Shown one piece after another: positions 39,653-51,618 of a DNA stretch of 64,000 nt; the stretch's first letter is position 1; every line of letters begins with the position of its first letter. Source of the DNA: Homarus americanus (taxonomy: Eukaryota > Arthropoda > Malacostraca > Decapoda > Nephropidae); the NCBI RefSeq assembly GCF_018991925.1, contig NW_024727881.1:1-64000 (forward strand), written 5' to 3'. The notes below the pieces were generated by a model. It ran no database searches and was not told where the DNA came from. It worked only from the letters and a program-made list of their open reading frames with translations. The translations under genes and the position numbers were made by a program.

Positions 39653-39684
<32 letters not shown>

Positions 39685-40084
39685 GACATTTGTGTTTGTG
39701 TGTGTGTGGGCAGAAGAGAGTAATGCTTATCAATTACTTAATAAATGGATGTTCAAAACTGTGAATTATTTGAAATGTGTGATTGTACAGTTAAGTAGAC
39801 ATGAACGAGCTCTATTTATATAATAATGAGCTTCAAAACATTAGGTTTTAAAGTACTTACACAAATATATTTTCTGATTATATCCTGCACATAAATTAAC
39901 TGGTCATATATGAATGCAGCAATAGTGTTGTTCTTTAAAACCGCCAATAACTGATGATTAAAACTAGACACTTTAACTCTGGTACAAATTACCATCATTA
40001 ATTATTTTACAAATTCATATAATGTGTTAGTTACAGATATAAGATTTTACTGATGACTGTGTAGAATAATTTTCCTATGTGAAG

Positions 40085-40086
<2 letters not shown>
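38945..40086. other. Interval with GC-richer patch and (TG)n
   Basis: 39470-39650 is GC-richer and open on both strands for 70-90 codons, but I recognise no domain and the two ORFs overlap antiparallel. (TG)n occupies 39653-39682. The remainder is AT-rich. Confidence 0.4.

Positions 40087-40152
<66 letters not shown>
40087..40152. repeat. (CT)n microsatellite
   Basis: 66-bp pure CT tract followed by a looser pyrimidine-rich stretch to about 40280. Confidence 0.97.
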
Positions 40153-40155
<3 letters not shown>

Positions 40156-40525
40156 GCCTGTTTCCCTGGTGAGCGCTACACCCACACTGCTCTCTCTCTC
40201 TCTCTCCCACAACCCTCCTCCACCCGGGTCACTCCTCTCTATCCTTGTCATCCCTCCTCCACTCTCCTCTCCTCTTTCCACCTTGTCCAAAATAGTCAGG
40301 GAGACGTTTCTTAGTCATATTTTTTTAATTGTTGATATTTAGTGCATGAGTTAGCATAGGGAACCTGTATACGTGTACTTTTTATGTATATTGTTTGTAT
40401 ACCTGTACTGTCTATGTAAATTGTTTTTGTGTGAGTACATATATGATAATTTTGGTAATTTTTTAATAATGAGTTCTGGTAATATTTTGGTTAACAAGGT
40501 GAGTAAATATGAACAAAAAAGAAAA

Positions 40526-40860
40526 GCTTATGGTGTAAGTTTAAAGGAAAGCTTATGGTGTACGTTTAAAGGAAAGCTTATGGTGTAAGTTTAAAGGAAA
40601 GCTTATGGTGTAAGTTTAAAGGAAAGCTTATGGTGTAAGTTTAAAGGAAAGCTTATGGTGTAAGTTTAAAGGAAAGCTTATGGTGTAAGTTTAAAGGAAA
40701 GCTTATGGTGTAAGTTTAAAGGAAAGCTTATGGTGTAAGTTTAAAGGAAAGCTTATGGTGTAAGTTTAAAGGAAAGCTTATGGTGTAAGTTTAAAGGAAA
40801 GCTTATGGTGTAAGTTTAAAGGAAAGCTTATGGTGTAAGTTTAAAGGAAAGCTTATGGTG
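40526..40860. repeat. Near-perfect 25-bp tandem repeat, 13.4 copies
   Basis: Units start GCTTATGGTGTAAGTTTAAA and end GGAAA. Only one copy differs clearly (TACGTTT at 40561). Each unit contains AAGCTT and GTGTAAGT, which matches a 5' splice-donor core on the plus strand. Homogeneity indicates recent amplification. Confidence 0.97.
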
Positions 40861-42376
40861 AAATTTTGCATAAGAAAAATAAGAACTAAGACCTAGATGC
40901 AATAAACCGTAATAAAAAGAAGCAGAGAAGAGGAAATACACAAGAAATATTAGGGGGAAAAGATGCATTAATATATAGAGAAATACGATAGACTGGTACA
41001 CAGTGTTTATTTATACAAATGAATGTATTTCATAATAATAATCTAGATCTATAATTCGAAAATATAATTATATCTTCATGCGATTTTAGATTTCCGGGAT
41101 GAAATAAATCTCATAGGTATAATTAGTTAAGTTTGCCATATTGAAAATACTAGGCGTCAACGATACGATTATAGGCGATTTTATAATGATACACTATATA
41201 ACAAGACGAGTTATATATGCTAAGCATTAAATTTTATATATTAGGAGAGGAAGGTAATTTTGTACACGTATAATAAAGTATAATAAGGAGAGGTAATGAC
41301 AGGAATTATATATTGAAAAAAATCTTTGAGTAAATAAATAAATAAAATAAGATGGATGAAGAACAATGGAGGATAATTAACTAGAGCAATTATTATAGAG
41401 CTTTGCATAGCACAGTATAATAACAAGTCGGAATATGACCTCAGCAATGGAAAATAAATTACATGAAACTATTATACTTGTGTAAAATAATAAAAACAAT
41501 AACTTATAACTGAATGAAAAATGAACTTATCTAGAAAAAGGGTAAAAACCATATAATTTATAATAAAGTCTAATGAAATAGATACACTAAGGATTACAAA
41601 TAAGTAATAAGGTAAAATAAGACTTAGCGATGGATGAGAACAAAAAGTGTACAATAGGGAACAATAAGATGAGAAATTTACATAAAAATACTTAAAAAAA
41701 TTTGACAATGAATAAAAAAATGATAAACGACATAAAACACAAATGTAAGTTTTAAAACAGATTTATATGATGAAAAAAAAATACATATCGTAATTTACTA
41801 TAAAAGTCAGTTAGAATCTCAAATACGTACGAAAATCAGAAAGGACAATGGGAGGAGGAAAATGTTGAGTGTCAATAAGTTAAATTTGGGAGGAAAATAC
41901 GCAATAAGGAATAATATAACACAAGAGAAAGGAAAGTGTAAAATAAAACAGAGATAAAACTTGAAGATAATAAGATGAATAATGGGAGAGAAGGAAGGAA
42001 GGGATGAGGGGAAAGGGAGAGAAGAGGGAAAGTGATGTGGTATGGAAACACTAAAACAGAGGAAGAACAGAAAGCGTAAACCAAGGTCTAAAATGAGATA
42101 CAATACGTGGTGATAAAATCAATAACGAGGAACGCGAGAGAGAGAGAGGAGACCGGGAGGAAAGGGGAGACATTGAAGGAGAGGGAAGACATGGGAGAGG
42201 AGGGGAATGTGAGAGGGGAGGGAGAGTGGTGAGGTATTTGTGGTCACAGACGCCGGCAGTGTTGGGTACGTCGCCTGACCTTCACCCCTGACCTACTTTT
42301 CCCTCCAAAAATCGAATCAATTTGTTCGCGGCGGTCCACAGCCCCTCTGCCAGGCTACATCAAAATAGGTCAAAGA

Positions 42377-42379
<3 letters not shown>
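40861..42379. other. Purine-rich AT-rich interval
   Basis: Strongly A/G-biased on the plus strand, especially 41240-42230 (AATAA, GGAGAG, GAGAGGGG). No gene seen. Near 42278 TGACCTTCACCCCTGACCT is a direct repeat of nuclear-receptor-type half-sites, possibly by chance. Confidence 0.5.

Positions 42380-42442
<63 letters not shown>
42380..42442. repeat. (CT)n microsatellite
   Basis: 63-bp CT tract. Confidence 0.97.
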
Positions 42443-42449
<7 letters not shown>

Positions 42450-42561
42450 TCTGCCTTTGTCATCCTCTCTCTGGCTCTCTGTCACTGTCCTTCGTTTACT
42501 GTCCCACCCAAATACACGAACAAAGCGATATGATCCCCTATATGCCAAGCTGAGGGAGTGG

Positions 42562-42563
<2 letters not shown>

Positions 42564-42646
<83 letters not shown>
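42564..42646. repeat. (TA)n microsatellite, 83 bp
   Basis: Uninterrupted AT tract. Confidence 0.97.
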
Positions 42647-42648
<2 letters not shown>

Positions 42649-42698
42649 TATTAAAGCTTTCTCTAACAGCAGACGTACAGAAGCGTTGCCTATCGCGA

Positions 42699-42792
42699 CC
42701 GCCATCTATTAGTGTGACCCAGAACTATTTCTCTGGGTGTGAGCGCCATCTATGAGCCGGCAGCTGAACAACGGTCGTCAATGCCATCTGTG
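42699..42792 (-). promoter_or_regulatory. Three CTCF-like motifs spaced ~40 bp
   Basis: On the minus strand TAGATGGCGG (near 42700), TAGATGGCGC (near 42745) and CAGATGGCA (near 42784) resemble the AGATGGCGC core known for Drosophila CTCF. The middle site is an exact match. The three lie in similar contexts and may be a short decayed tandem repeat. Insulator function is inference. Confidence 0.35.
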
Positions 42793-43255
42793 AATGTTAG
42801 TTGCTACCAGTTGTCAGGTACACTATTACCTCCAGCCTGTGCTACACACACACCCCCTGGTACGCGACAACCGTCTAAATGGTGTGTGGTATTTTCTTAT
42901 GAAGTCCTGTTTTGTCATGGTAAATTGATATTTTTAATTATAAAACCAACAAAAATTGTGGTACAAAATTTAATATATGTTATTGATATATTTTGGCAAC
43001 TACTGACCTACACTAACGAAAAACCTCCTCCTGACGATGTGGGTTATATTACAGCTTCCCTCTCCCTCTCTTCCTGTCGCTCTATTAACCCCCCTCCCCC
43101 CTCTCTCTCTCTCACGCCCGTCCCAGCAGGGTGGCCAGGCAGGCGTTGATCTCCTGATGCTTAACATTCAGCTGCCGGCCCGCCAGGGTTGTTCCACCAC
43201 CAGCAAGCACACTCCAGTGTACTAATTTATTGTTGAGCCACACACACAGGCACAC

Positions 43256-43258
<3 letters not shown>

Positions 43259-43310
<52 letters not shown>
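43259..43310. repeat. (TA)n microsatellite, 52 bp
   Basis: Pure AT tract preceded by a short (CA)n. Confidence 0.97.
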
Positions 43311-43313
<3 letters not shown>

Positions 43314-43531
43314 TCGTTCTCATTCACATGCATTATTGTGCAAGACGAAGGGATAACCATTGTTCACCATGTACCCAAACTGAAAACGACAGAGAGAGAG
43401 AGAGAGAGTCACATGACTTCTTAAATAAGGGTGTGGTATAAATGGTGTGGCGGTAGGGTGGTGTAGGTGTTAGTGTACATTAGTGGCATTGGTTTAAAGT
43501 ATCTGTCACAGGGTCCAGAGGTCGGCTACTG

Positions 43532-43606
43532 CTACGTGGCCTCCAGCCTCCTCCAACAGCCACACCTTCGCCGCCATTTTATTACCTTAAAATTAACCAT
43601 CCTTAT
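43532..43606 (-). mobile_element. 3'-UTR fragment of the RLE-type retrotransposon family, copy 3
   Basis: The reverse complement reads TTAAGGTAATAAAATGGCGG and then GCTGTTGGAGGAGGCTGGAG, matching the 3' UTR of the copies at 28.1 and 29.2 kb. AGT-type repeats lie next to it. No ORF part remains. Confidence 0.7.
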
Positions 43607-44380
43607 ACTACTACTGCAACAATAACAACTACTACTACTAATATAATCCTTGATTTAAAATACGTTAATCTTAACTCAAACAAAAAGAAAAAATTGACAG
43701 ATAATTTTGAAATATTACCAACTTGAGTCTAGCTGTATATTGCCTTATGACCTTCTTACTTGGAAAAGACCAAAACTTAAGGGCGTTAATCACACTCCTC
43801 CATCACAATAAATCGACCTTCATAGTGAAAGTTTTCCCTGGGTAAGAAGGAACTTACTCCACATGCTTAGAGGTCGGATTCAGGAGAGATATAAAAGATG
43901 GAGGTAAAAATGGCGACGGGATTGCACTGAGACTCTACCTTTCAGTTAAGAGATACAAAATAATCATAGAAAACTTCTCAATGTATCAACAGACAGACCA
44001 GACGACGATTGGGTGATGAAAGTGGGTTAATCTCTCGGGATTTTCTACTCTAAGGACAAGGCGTTATTCTCAGTGAGTCCTCCTCCTTTAGGCTGTGGTA
44101 ATAAAGTGATATAATCTCATTGTGACACAAATACATAATATTGTTGACATTTTAAGTTGACTCGAGAGAATAAAAGAGAGAAGGAGAACTTGAACTACTG
44201 TGAAAAAAGTACAAAAGTTTAGAGGTAGAAAAAAAAAAGACCCACCGTGAAAAAACAAAAGAAAAAGAAAAACATGATCCTATTAGAAAAACAAAACAAA
44301 AGCCGAGGAACCCAAATTGACGTTTAATTGCAGGGGAAAAAAAAAACCCCCACTCTGTAATGTACAAAATCCGATGTAAT
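43607..44380. other. AT-rich interval
   Basis: Only short (ACT)n near 43625 and A-runs. No gene seen. Confidence 0.5.
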
Positions 44381-44399
44381 TACTAATAAAACATAAGTT

Positions 44400-44900
44400 G
44401 TTTAGTAAAATGCAATACACACTGTAGTAAATACAAGTTTAAGAGGGAAAAAATACAATACCCAGGAGAGAGGATGATTACAATAGCCAATATGGCCCAT
44501 ACAAAAATTAAGAGCAAGATTCAAGAGCCAATATGGCGACTTAAGAGCTTCAGTAATATAATACAATACCTAATGCAACAATAAATACGATATGAAGGGA
44601 CAAAATACAATAACGAATGAGGCAAATATAAATACAGGGATAAAATACAATACCGGATGTAGCATTACAAGATGAATAAAAAATGCATTACCCATTACAG
44701 GAAAATACAAGATAAATAAAAAAAAAATACATCACCCACTGTAGCATAGGAAAAAGAAAAAATATAAGGATTAAGGGAAGGAAAGATGCATTATCTACTG
44801 TAGGAACTTGTGAATTAGATATAGGGATAGAGAGAGAGAGAGAGAGAGGGAGAAAGGGAGCAATTAAGAAAATCAAATACGTTACCCAAATGTGGCAAGA
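44400..44900. repeat. Decayed array, core AAAATACAATACC / CACTGTAG
   Basis: AAAATACAATACC, ATGCATTACCCATTACAG and CATCACCCACTGTAGCA recur at roughly 60-bp spacing with A-rich linkers. Strongly diverged. A (GA)n of 22 bp lies at 44826-44848. Confidence 0.6.
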
Positions 44901-45589
44901 ATTTGTTAAACCATTCGATGCTGATGTTGACCTTTTAGGGTTGACCTCTCCTGACCCCGCCAGGGACTTTAAATAAGTTAAGATGATATATTTCTCTATT
45001 ATGTATTATTACTAAGCTGCTTCAGTCCTTGTGAGCTTTACTAATTAGTTGCTAAATACAAGATAATGTAAAGACTAAGTGGGTGGCTTTCAGTACAGTG
45101 GTCGTCAAATGAAAGTTATATTGACACTACTGGGAGAAAAATATGTTAACTTTTATATTTTGATAAAGGTAATAATTTGTAGAGATAATTCACTTGATAT
45201 GAGTTTAAGTTATTAAGTGAAGTAATCAAGTATGGGAGTAAAATGTTGAGGTGTGTTTGGTGTTAGTTTCATGATGTCAAGTTTGTTAAGAGTCAGCCGT
45301 CAAATTAACCCGTCAAAGAAAACCAGTCGTTTATAACTTTGTAAAAGGTACAAGAAAAATCTAAACTTATTTACAAAGGCAACTCGTAAAGGCAATCGTG
45401 CAATTAATCAACTAGGAGGAAATAATTTGGAAAGAAAAAGATTCAATTATTTTATGAACAAACAATAAACCATTTAGTGAGAACAAACTGACATGGCACT
45501 GATGACAGCTGCTAGGAGTAATGGCTGACTACTTAGGTTATGACAGTCAATTAATGTATTCAGTTAAAACAGGTCGATTAAGTCAGTGT

Positions 45590-46235
45590 AGCGGGTGTGA
45601 GGTGCTGTCTGAGTGACCGTACTTCACAGCCATCAACCAGGGAGGAAGTAAACAAGGGAAGCATTCTACCAGGGGGGGCCACTAACCCCGTGTGTCAAGT
45701 ACCCTGGCAAGAGTTGGGAGGTTTATTATCTGCAGAAGAAGGGACTGAAGAAGGGAGGAGGAGCTACTACGTACTGTCCCGCCTCACTGCCACAGTTGGA
45801 CTGCAGAACGCTGAAGTAGACGTGGTACTGCCCGGAGACGAGCATGGGGAGACGTGGGAGGGCGGGGCCGAGCTGGCACCTCCGCCGGAAGGTTTGGCCC
45901 GTCTACCCTCACAACCTCCAGTCTTGGGCATTAGTGACACCCCCACCCCCACGGCACGGATCCCCTGCCCGCACCGCACCTCTCCCCTGGGGAATTCTAT
46001 ACCCGGTGGGGGACGTTGCGAGAGATGGGTCGATGTTCTGGTGTTACTACACGTCCTTGGGGAGAGACCAGAGCGAAGGGGTGTTCTTGGGAGCCTTAAA
46101 GACGAAGGGGACGTCCTTGAGAGAACATTAAGTGGAAGGGGACGCCCTTGGGGAAGATCAATGAAGAAGCCTAAGACCGAAGAGGATGTCTTGGGATATT
46201 CACTGCTGGAGGGGAAGTCCAGTGGGTGATGCAGG
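45590..46235. other. GC-rich island with possible coding exon, strand unresolved
   Basis: A GC-rich patch in AT-rich surroundings. The plus strand is open for 210 codons (45597-46229) with LQNAEVDVVLPGDEHGETWE near its middle and no known domain. The minus strand has a shorter, natural-looking segment, GQTFRRRCQLGP through MLVSGQYHVYFSVLQSNCGS, with mainly G/C third positions (about 45910-45770). It is bounded by a TAG/AG acceptor-like end and GTAGTA. VSGQYHVYFSV is loosely reminiscent of a beta-strand in TNF-like folds, but that is weak. From 46030 on, GGGGACGTCCTTGG-like phrases repeat every ~45 bp, so part of the plus ORF is minisatellite. Confidence 0.3.
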
Positions 46236-46539
46236 TCTGGTCGTTTGAGGCTTCGATACTCAAACAGTACATTAGAACTCAGAGAAACGGGGTTCTTATA
46301 ATGTTCGGTCCATCGCGTTACTTGTCATAATGATAGTTTACATAAACCCCATTTTTTGCTGATCTTATGTTGATATTAGAGTCCAAAGAATCTGTGTTTG
46401 ACGGCAACTTTTTAGCACACGAGTGAGACAGAGGCGTCCTCTTATGACTTTCAGTACTGACGTCTTTAACTTCGATTTCTAAATGTGTAATACGGCCCCC
46501 TGGGTGCACCTTGTCGATATTTAAGAACTTGAGAAGGAA

Positions 46540-46960
46540 GATCACTAATTTCTAGGGTTTCCGCTGCAGTAAGTCAGTATTTCTCTAATGGTATCTGATA
46601 TAGAACACAAGTTTCTAGGGATTTTCCTAAGGATTATCAGTTTCTAGTTCATCTAGTTTGGGTTGTCTGTTTCTAGAGAGATGAGATTTCACCACCACTA
46701 AGACACACTAGTTACTACAACGTCTAGTACGGCAGGGCACCAGGCTCTAGGGGTCTACAGATAAAAGTCACTAATTTCTTTCACACACACCGCTGTACAA
46801 CATCAGTTTCTAAGACCGTCTGTGATAAGATAAGCACTGGTTTCTAGCTCGTCTGTAAGAGAGAAAAAAACACTGGTTTCTAAAGATGAACGGCGAGGAG
46901 AAACACCGATGTTTTTCCAGGACGCAAGTTTCTAAGACGTCAATACACGGCACCACAACT
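46540..46960. repeat. Decayed array, core CACTGGTTTCTAG
   Basis: GTTTCTAGGG, GTTTCTAGAGA, CACTGGTTTCTAGCTCGTCTG and CAAGTTTCTAAGACGTC recur about every 40-60 bp. Divergence is high. Confidence 0.65.
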
Positions 46961-47024
46961 TCCAATATTGTCTCTGAGGGAACTAAAGTACTTTGGTATT
47001 TTTTTTACTGGATGGGAGCGACTC

Positions 47025-47205
47025 GCACAGGGATTTCCGAGGAATTCATTGGCTGAGAGTATATAACACTGACAGTTTCGAGATTTTAATAGGCTGGAAT
47101 GTTCGTGGATATTACTGATAGGGAGTACCACCCACAGAGAGTTTCGAGGATTCCTATTGGTCGAGAGCGGCTATCACACGGAGTTTTGAAGCGACGTAAC
47201 AAGCT
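47025..47205. repeat. Decayed array with ATTGGCTGAGAG / ATTGGTCGAGAG
   Basis: Three loose units each read TTTCGAGGATT, then ATTGG, then GAGAG (near 47030, 47090 and 47150). The third is followed by GCGACGTAAC. It resembles the CCAAT-plus-ACGTAA arrangement at 48.8 kb. Confidence 0.5.
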
Positions 47206-47477
47206 CTAACCACTGAACGACATCGTAACAATCAGTGAACAAGGGAGTGAGCTGTGTGGTCATCTTGGCAGTTCGCTACGTGCATTGTGTCAGTTGTCTG
47301 GAAGCGAAACAGGTTACAATATGTTAAACTACATCTTAGGTGAAGGATAATTACTAATAATTCACTCGTTAATATAAAAAAAGAGTGATTATAAAAAAAT
47401 GAGAAATCGTCATAAGTGTAATTTAAACATCTGGCATGAAAAACCCATTACTTATGTAGTCGCTATGATAAAGAAAA

Positions 47478-47510
47478 TGCTAATAATAATAACAATAACA
47501 ATAATAATGC

Positions 47511-47549
<39 letters not shown>

Positions 47550-47582
47550 AGTAATAATAATAGTAAAAATAGTAATAATAAT
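47478..47582. repeat. (AAT)n microsatellite, imperfect
   Basis: AATAAT run with AAC and GCT interruptions. Confidence 0.95.
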
Positions 47583-48312
47583 GACTGACAAGCGATAAAT
47601 AACAGTATTATGCAATGGGTCACATAATTTCGCACTATGAACTTTGACCCAGATTGACCTGCCCAAGGTTATATCATAAACACAGACGGACGGACGGACA
47701 AACTAACAAAGCGACTGCTATTTATACCCGTTTCCTACGTGGCGGAGGGGGTAACACAACGCTTGGACAATATTACAAAATAAAGATAAAGATTATTATA
47801 TTTTTTATGATAATTAGCGAAATAATTACGAGTTAATTATCAATTATTATCTAAGAATCAAGTAATTATACCCGAGGGTTTAAGTAAGATAATTAGGTAG
47901 TTATCGTAATCAAAGGGTTAAGTAATATTAATTAAATACAACACCACAACTCTCCTCTCTCTGACAACACCCTACACTCTCTCCTTCCTACCTCCCCCTA
48001 CCTTCTACACCTCCCCCTACCTTCTACAACATCCCCTATTCTCCCCCCTACTCCCTACAACGCCTCCCCCTACCTTCTACAACATCCCCTACTCCCTACA
48101 ACGCCTACATCTCTATCATTAGCAGCTCACGGTAAATGTAAACACAATATTTATTTAGTTCACCTGACTCTTGAACCATATGAAACAAATAAAATGTTTT
48201 TGTTTTAGTTGTTGTTGTAGGGAGAGGTGATAGACGAGGTGAGTTAAATGACATACAGCTTTGTGGACTGTTTTCAGCAGCTGTTTCTATTATGAATATG
48301 ATGAAGAGTTAA

Positions 48313-48350
<38 letters not shown>

Positions 48351-48780
48351 TATTGACCGGCTTGATCTATATAACCTACACGACCTACATTACCTACATG
48401 ACCTACACGACCTACATTACCTACATGACCTACACGACCTACATTACCTAACAATATCATTACTATAATAATAAGTACTGTACCTGACGGACCTACAGGT
48501 AAATCCCTTAATACCTGGACATACACCTGGCCTAATTAATTAACTCCAGGTAAAGGAGAGAAGCCTCTAAAACGCTTTGGCTCTTCTTTATATCAACGCT
48601 GGTAAATGGAACTACCTTTGTGAACATTTAAATTGACGTTTGTGTTATCTCTACCGTAATTACATACAACAATTATCACATATTTGTAGGTTTTTGATAC
48701 AGAAAATTATGTAATGTTTGTAGGAATAGTTTTTTTTGAAATGTTTAAGTTTTATTTGTTATATTTAATACGAAGCTCCG
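47583..48780. other. Interval with short tandem repeats
   Basis: A pyrimidine-rich CCCCCTACCTTCTACA repeat lies at 47990-48110. (TG)n occupies 48315-48348. A 27-bp repeat (TTACCTACATGACCTACACG...) of three copies lies at 48370-48450. No gene seen. Confidence 0.6.
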
Positions 48781-48799
48781 ACAATGGTTGGGTTGACGG

Positions 48800-49300
48800 G
48801 TGATGCTGATTGTCTAGCTGAACGTTTATTGGCTGAATGCTGACAAGTGGCGCTGTAAATGATTGGCTGAATGATATAGCCTGCAATTCAAGTGACGTAA
48901 TCAAAGGTCTGTGATTACGGGCACTGATTGGCTGGATCTTCAACATAATTCGGGAAGGATGTCAACAGGGTTTCCCCGACCGCGAACTCGAAGACTGATT
49001 GGCTGTTGTGTTCTTGCCCGAGTGACGTAAGCATGAATCACGAGATCCTCAACGCTGATTGGCTTGGTGTTTCCTTGACGCCAGATTGACATTAACAAAG
49101 CTCTGTGATTATGTACCCTGATTGCTTGAGTGTTCCTGGGGAGTCAGAGTGACGTAAACAAAGCTTTCAGACCGTGAACCCTGATTGGCTAGTAGCTGAC
49201 TAAATGCCCGGGTGACGTCAATAAATTTAGGGAGTGTGTTCGCTGATTGGTTGTCTTACTCGCGCGCGAAAACACATATACAAAGCCGCCATTGGCTGAG
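48800..49300. promoter_or_regulatory. ~63-bp decayed array with CCAAT and TGACGTAA sites
   Basis: ATTGG cores occur near 48827, 48862, 48927, 48998, 49058, 49182, 49245 and 49290, mostly 60-71 bp apart (ATTGC at 49119 fills the gap). Between them TGACGTAA or TGACGTCA occurs near 48893, 49023, 49149 and 49213. A typical unit is GTGACGTAAACAAAGCT, then CCCTGATTGGCT. The linkers are diverged while these two motifs are mostly intact. Further ATTGG words follow near 49387, 49487 and 49518. These are NF-Y and CREB/ATF-type cores. Regulatory function is inference. Confidence 0.5.
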
Positions 49301-49559
49301 GCAACGTTAGATCAGCATTAATCCTCGGCTTGTTGAAGAGACGGCCGCAACACTTCCGCAATCGCGAAGAGCCTCAGCTCGATGAAGATTGGCTATATTA
49401 GGCGTCCAATCACTAGCCAACTAAATTTACATTCGTAATGAAGATGTTGAGGGGATCTGGTAACGTGTACTTGCGCGCGTCGCTGATTGGTTTACAGTGT
49501 ATCCACTCTTATCTGTGATTGGTTGACGTTATGTAAATAGCCAGTTCAATGCGTTAGTA

Positions 49560-50028
49560 GTTAAGAATATAAGTAATTATAGAACTAATTAAATAGCTTA
49601 TTGGTATATAAGTACGCAGATAAGTAATTAAGTAGGTTGGTAAGTATATTGATTATTTTATACTTTGAAAGTTAAGTAAATACTAATTGGCATATAATAA
49701 GTACTGTATATAAAGTATAAGTAGATATTTAAGTAAGTAAAAATATATGAAAGTAAATATATAAATCAAAGTGATAAGTAAAATATTTATAGAATTAAAT
49801 AATCAAAATATAGGTTTAAGTATAGTCAGTTACGTGAATAACTAACTAAGTTTTATAAGTAAATACGATAAATTAAGTTAGAAAGAGTATTTAACAAAAG
49901 AAGACAAAAGTCCACCTTGGCTCCTACTTTACGATATATAAGTTAGTTAATAAGTATTCTCTACTTATAATTAAGGTATGTGGTATCAAAGTATGTATGT
50001 ATGTATGTATGTATGTATGTATGTATGT
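49560..50028. repeat. TAAGTA-rich low-complexity tract and (GTAT)n
   Basis: Irregular TAAGTAAATA/ATAAGTA words run through 49560-49980. (GTAT)n of about nine units follows at 49991-50028. (AC)n occupies 50117-50138. Confidence 0.7.
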
Positions 50029-50198
50029 GTGTAGGCTATGTATGTGTTAATATTCAATGATGTGTACATATACATTGCATGTATGAATGTTAATATGTGT
50101 ATTGCAATGTAAACACCCACACACACACACACACACAGTCCCTACCCCTCCCCCCACCTCTGAGTTGGCAACCCACAAATTATATAATTGGGGGGGGG

Positions 50199-50530
50199 GG
50201 GTCTTTATTCGTCGGGGTGATAGTAAGGTCTTTTTATTAAGTGTGGGGGCTGGAGAAGTTATAAGGCAGGGTCTTTGTTAAATGTAGGGGCTGGAGGGGG
50301 TCTTTATTAGGTGGGGCTGGAGGAGTCTTATAAGCGCGAGGGTCTTTATTAAGTGTAGGGGCTGGAGGTCTTATAAACATGAGATGGCTGGTATTAAGTG
50401 TAGGGGCTGGGGTCTTATAAACATGGGGTCTTTGTTAAGTGTAGGGGCTGGAGGGTCTTATAAGCGCGGGGGTCTTTGTAAGTGTGGGGGAGCTGGAGAA
50501 GTCTTATAAGCGCGGGGGTCTTTGTTAAGT
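50199..50530. repeat. ~45-bp tandem repeat, ~8 imperfect copies
   Basis: Each unit contains GTCTTTGTTAAGTG, TAGGGGCTGGAG and TCTTATAAGCGCGGGG, with length variation. Confidence 0.85.
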
Positions 50531-50679
50531 AAGTTTTAATAGCCTCACTAACGACGTCTGGAATATCACGCCGACTGAATTCCAGGATTCCAGTAGTGGG
50601 AATGGAGAGGTGGGGGTGAGAGAGATTCCAGATTTATTAAAGGGCGGGGGGAGGAAGGGGTAGGGAGGGGATCAAGGGG

Positions 50680-51398
50680 GTGGTTTTTTCCAAGTGCTGT
50701 GATTTTTTTTTCTCTTTTATTTACTTCATTTATTCTCTCCCTGTTATTCTAGTCTTTTTAATCTCCTCTTCTTCTCTCCTTCATTATACTATATCTCTCA
50801 CTTTCTATCTGGCTTATTCCATTCACTACCTTTTTTTTCTGCCAATTTTCATTTATTCTCTCTCTCTCTCTCTCCCTCTAATTTCTTTATCTCTCTCCCT
50901 CTAATTTCTTTCTCTCTTTCTCTCTGTCTCTTCTTCTTTTCCTTGCTTTCACTTCCTACCATCTTTCTTACTCCTACTACTTATTCGTTCTGTCTCCCTC
51001 TTTTTTTATATTTTACTCTCTTCCTCTTCCTTCTCTCTACCCCTTCCTAATCCCCGTTCTTTTCCTCGTCCCATCATCCCCTTCTCTCTCTCTCTCCCTC
51101 CCCCTATTTCTTCCTCTTCCTTCCTCCCTCACCTTCATCTTTCCCACCTTATCATAATTTTTTTACTCCCTCACTTCAAACTTAGTCTCCTTCCTTCCTT
51201 CCTTCCTTCCTTCCTTCCTTCCTTCCTTCCTCTTCCCTGCCTCCCTCCTCCCCACTTTATCACAATCTCTCACTTCTCTCACTTCAAACTTCGGCTTCCT
51301 ACTTCCGGTCAAAACCATCACAACTCTCATGACTTTTTTCCAAATATTTTCGTCATTTTTTTTTACATTAAGTTGATTCCATGTCATAAATTTTCTCT

Positions 51399-51449
<51 letters not shown>

Positions 51450-51524
51450 TGTGTAGGTGTGTTTGACGTAATGTGTGTGTGTGTGTGTGTGTTGATTTAC
51501 AAAGGATACTCAACTCAATATATT

Positions 51525-51618
<94 letters not shown>

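Noticed and set aside
39420..39689. Possible exon in the GC-richer patch at 39.47-39.65 kb
   Set aside because: Open on both strands with no recognisable motif, and it runs into a (TG)n tract. Evidence too weak to call.
40526..40860. Direct repeats resembling a CRISPR array
   Set aside because: The units are contiguous with no unique spacers and the genome is eukaryotic. The same applies to 56022-56512.
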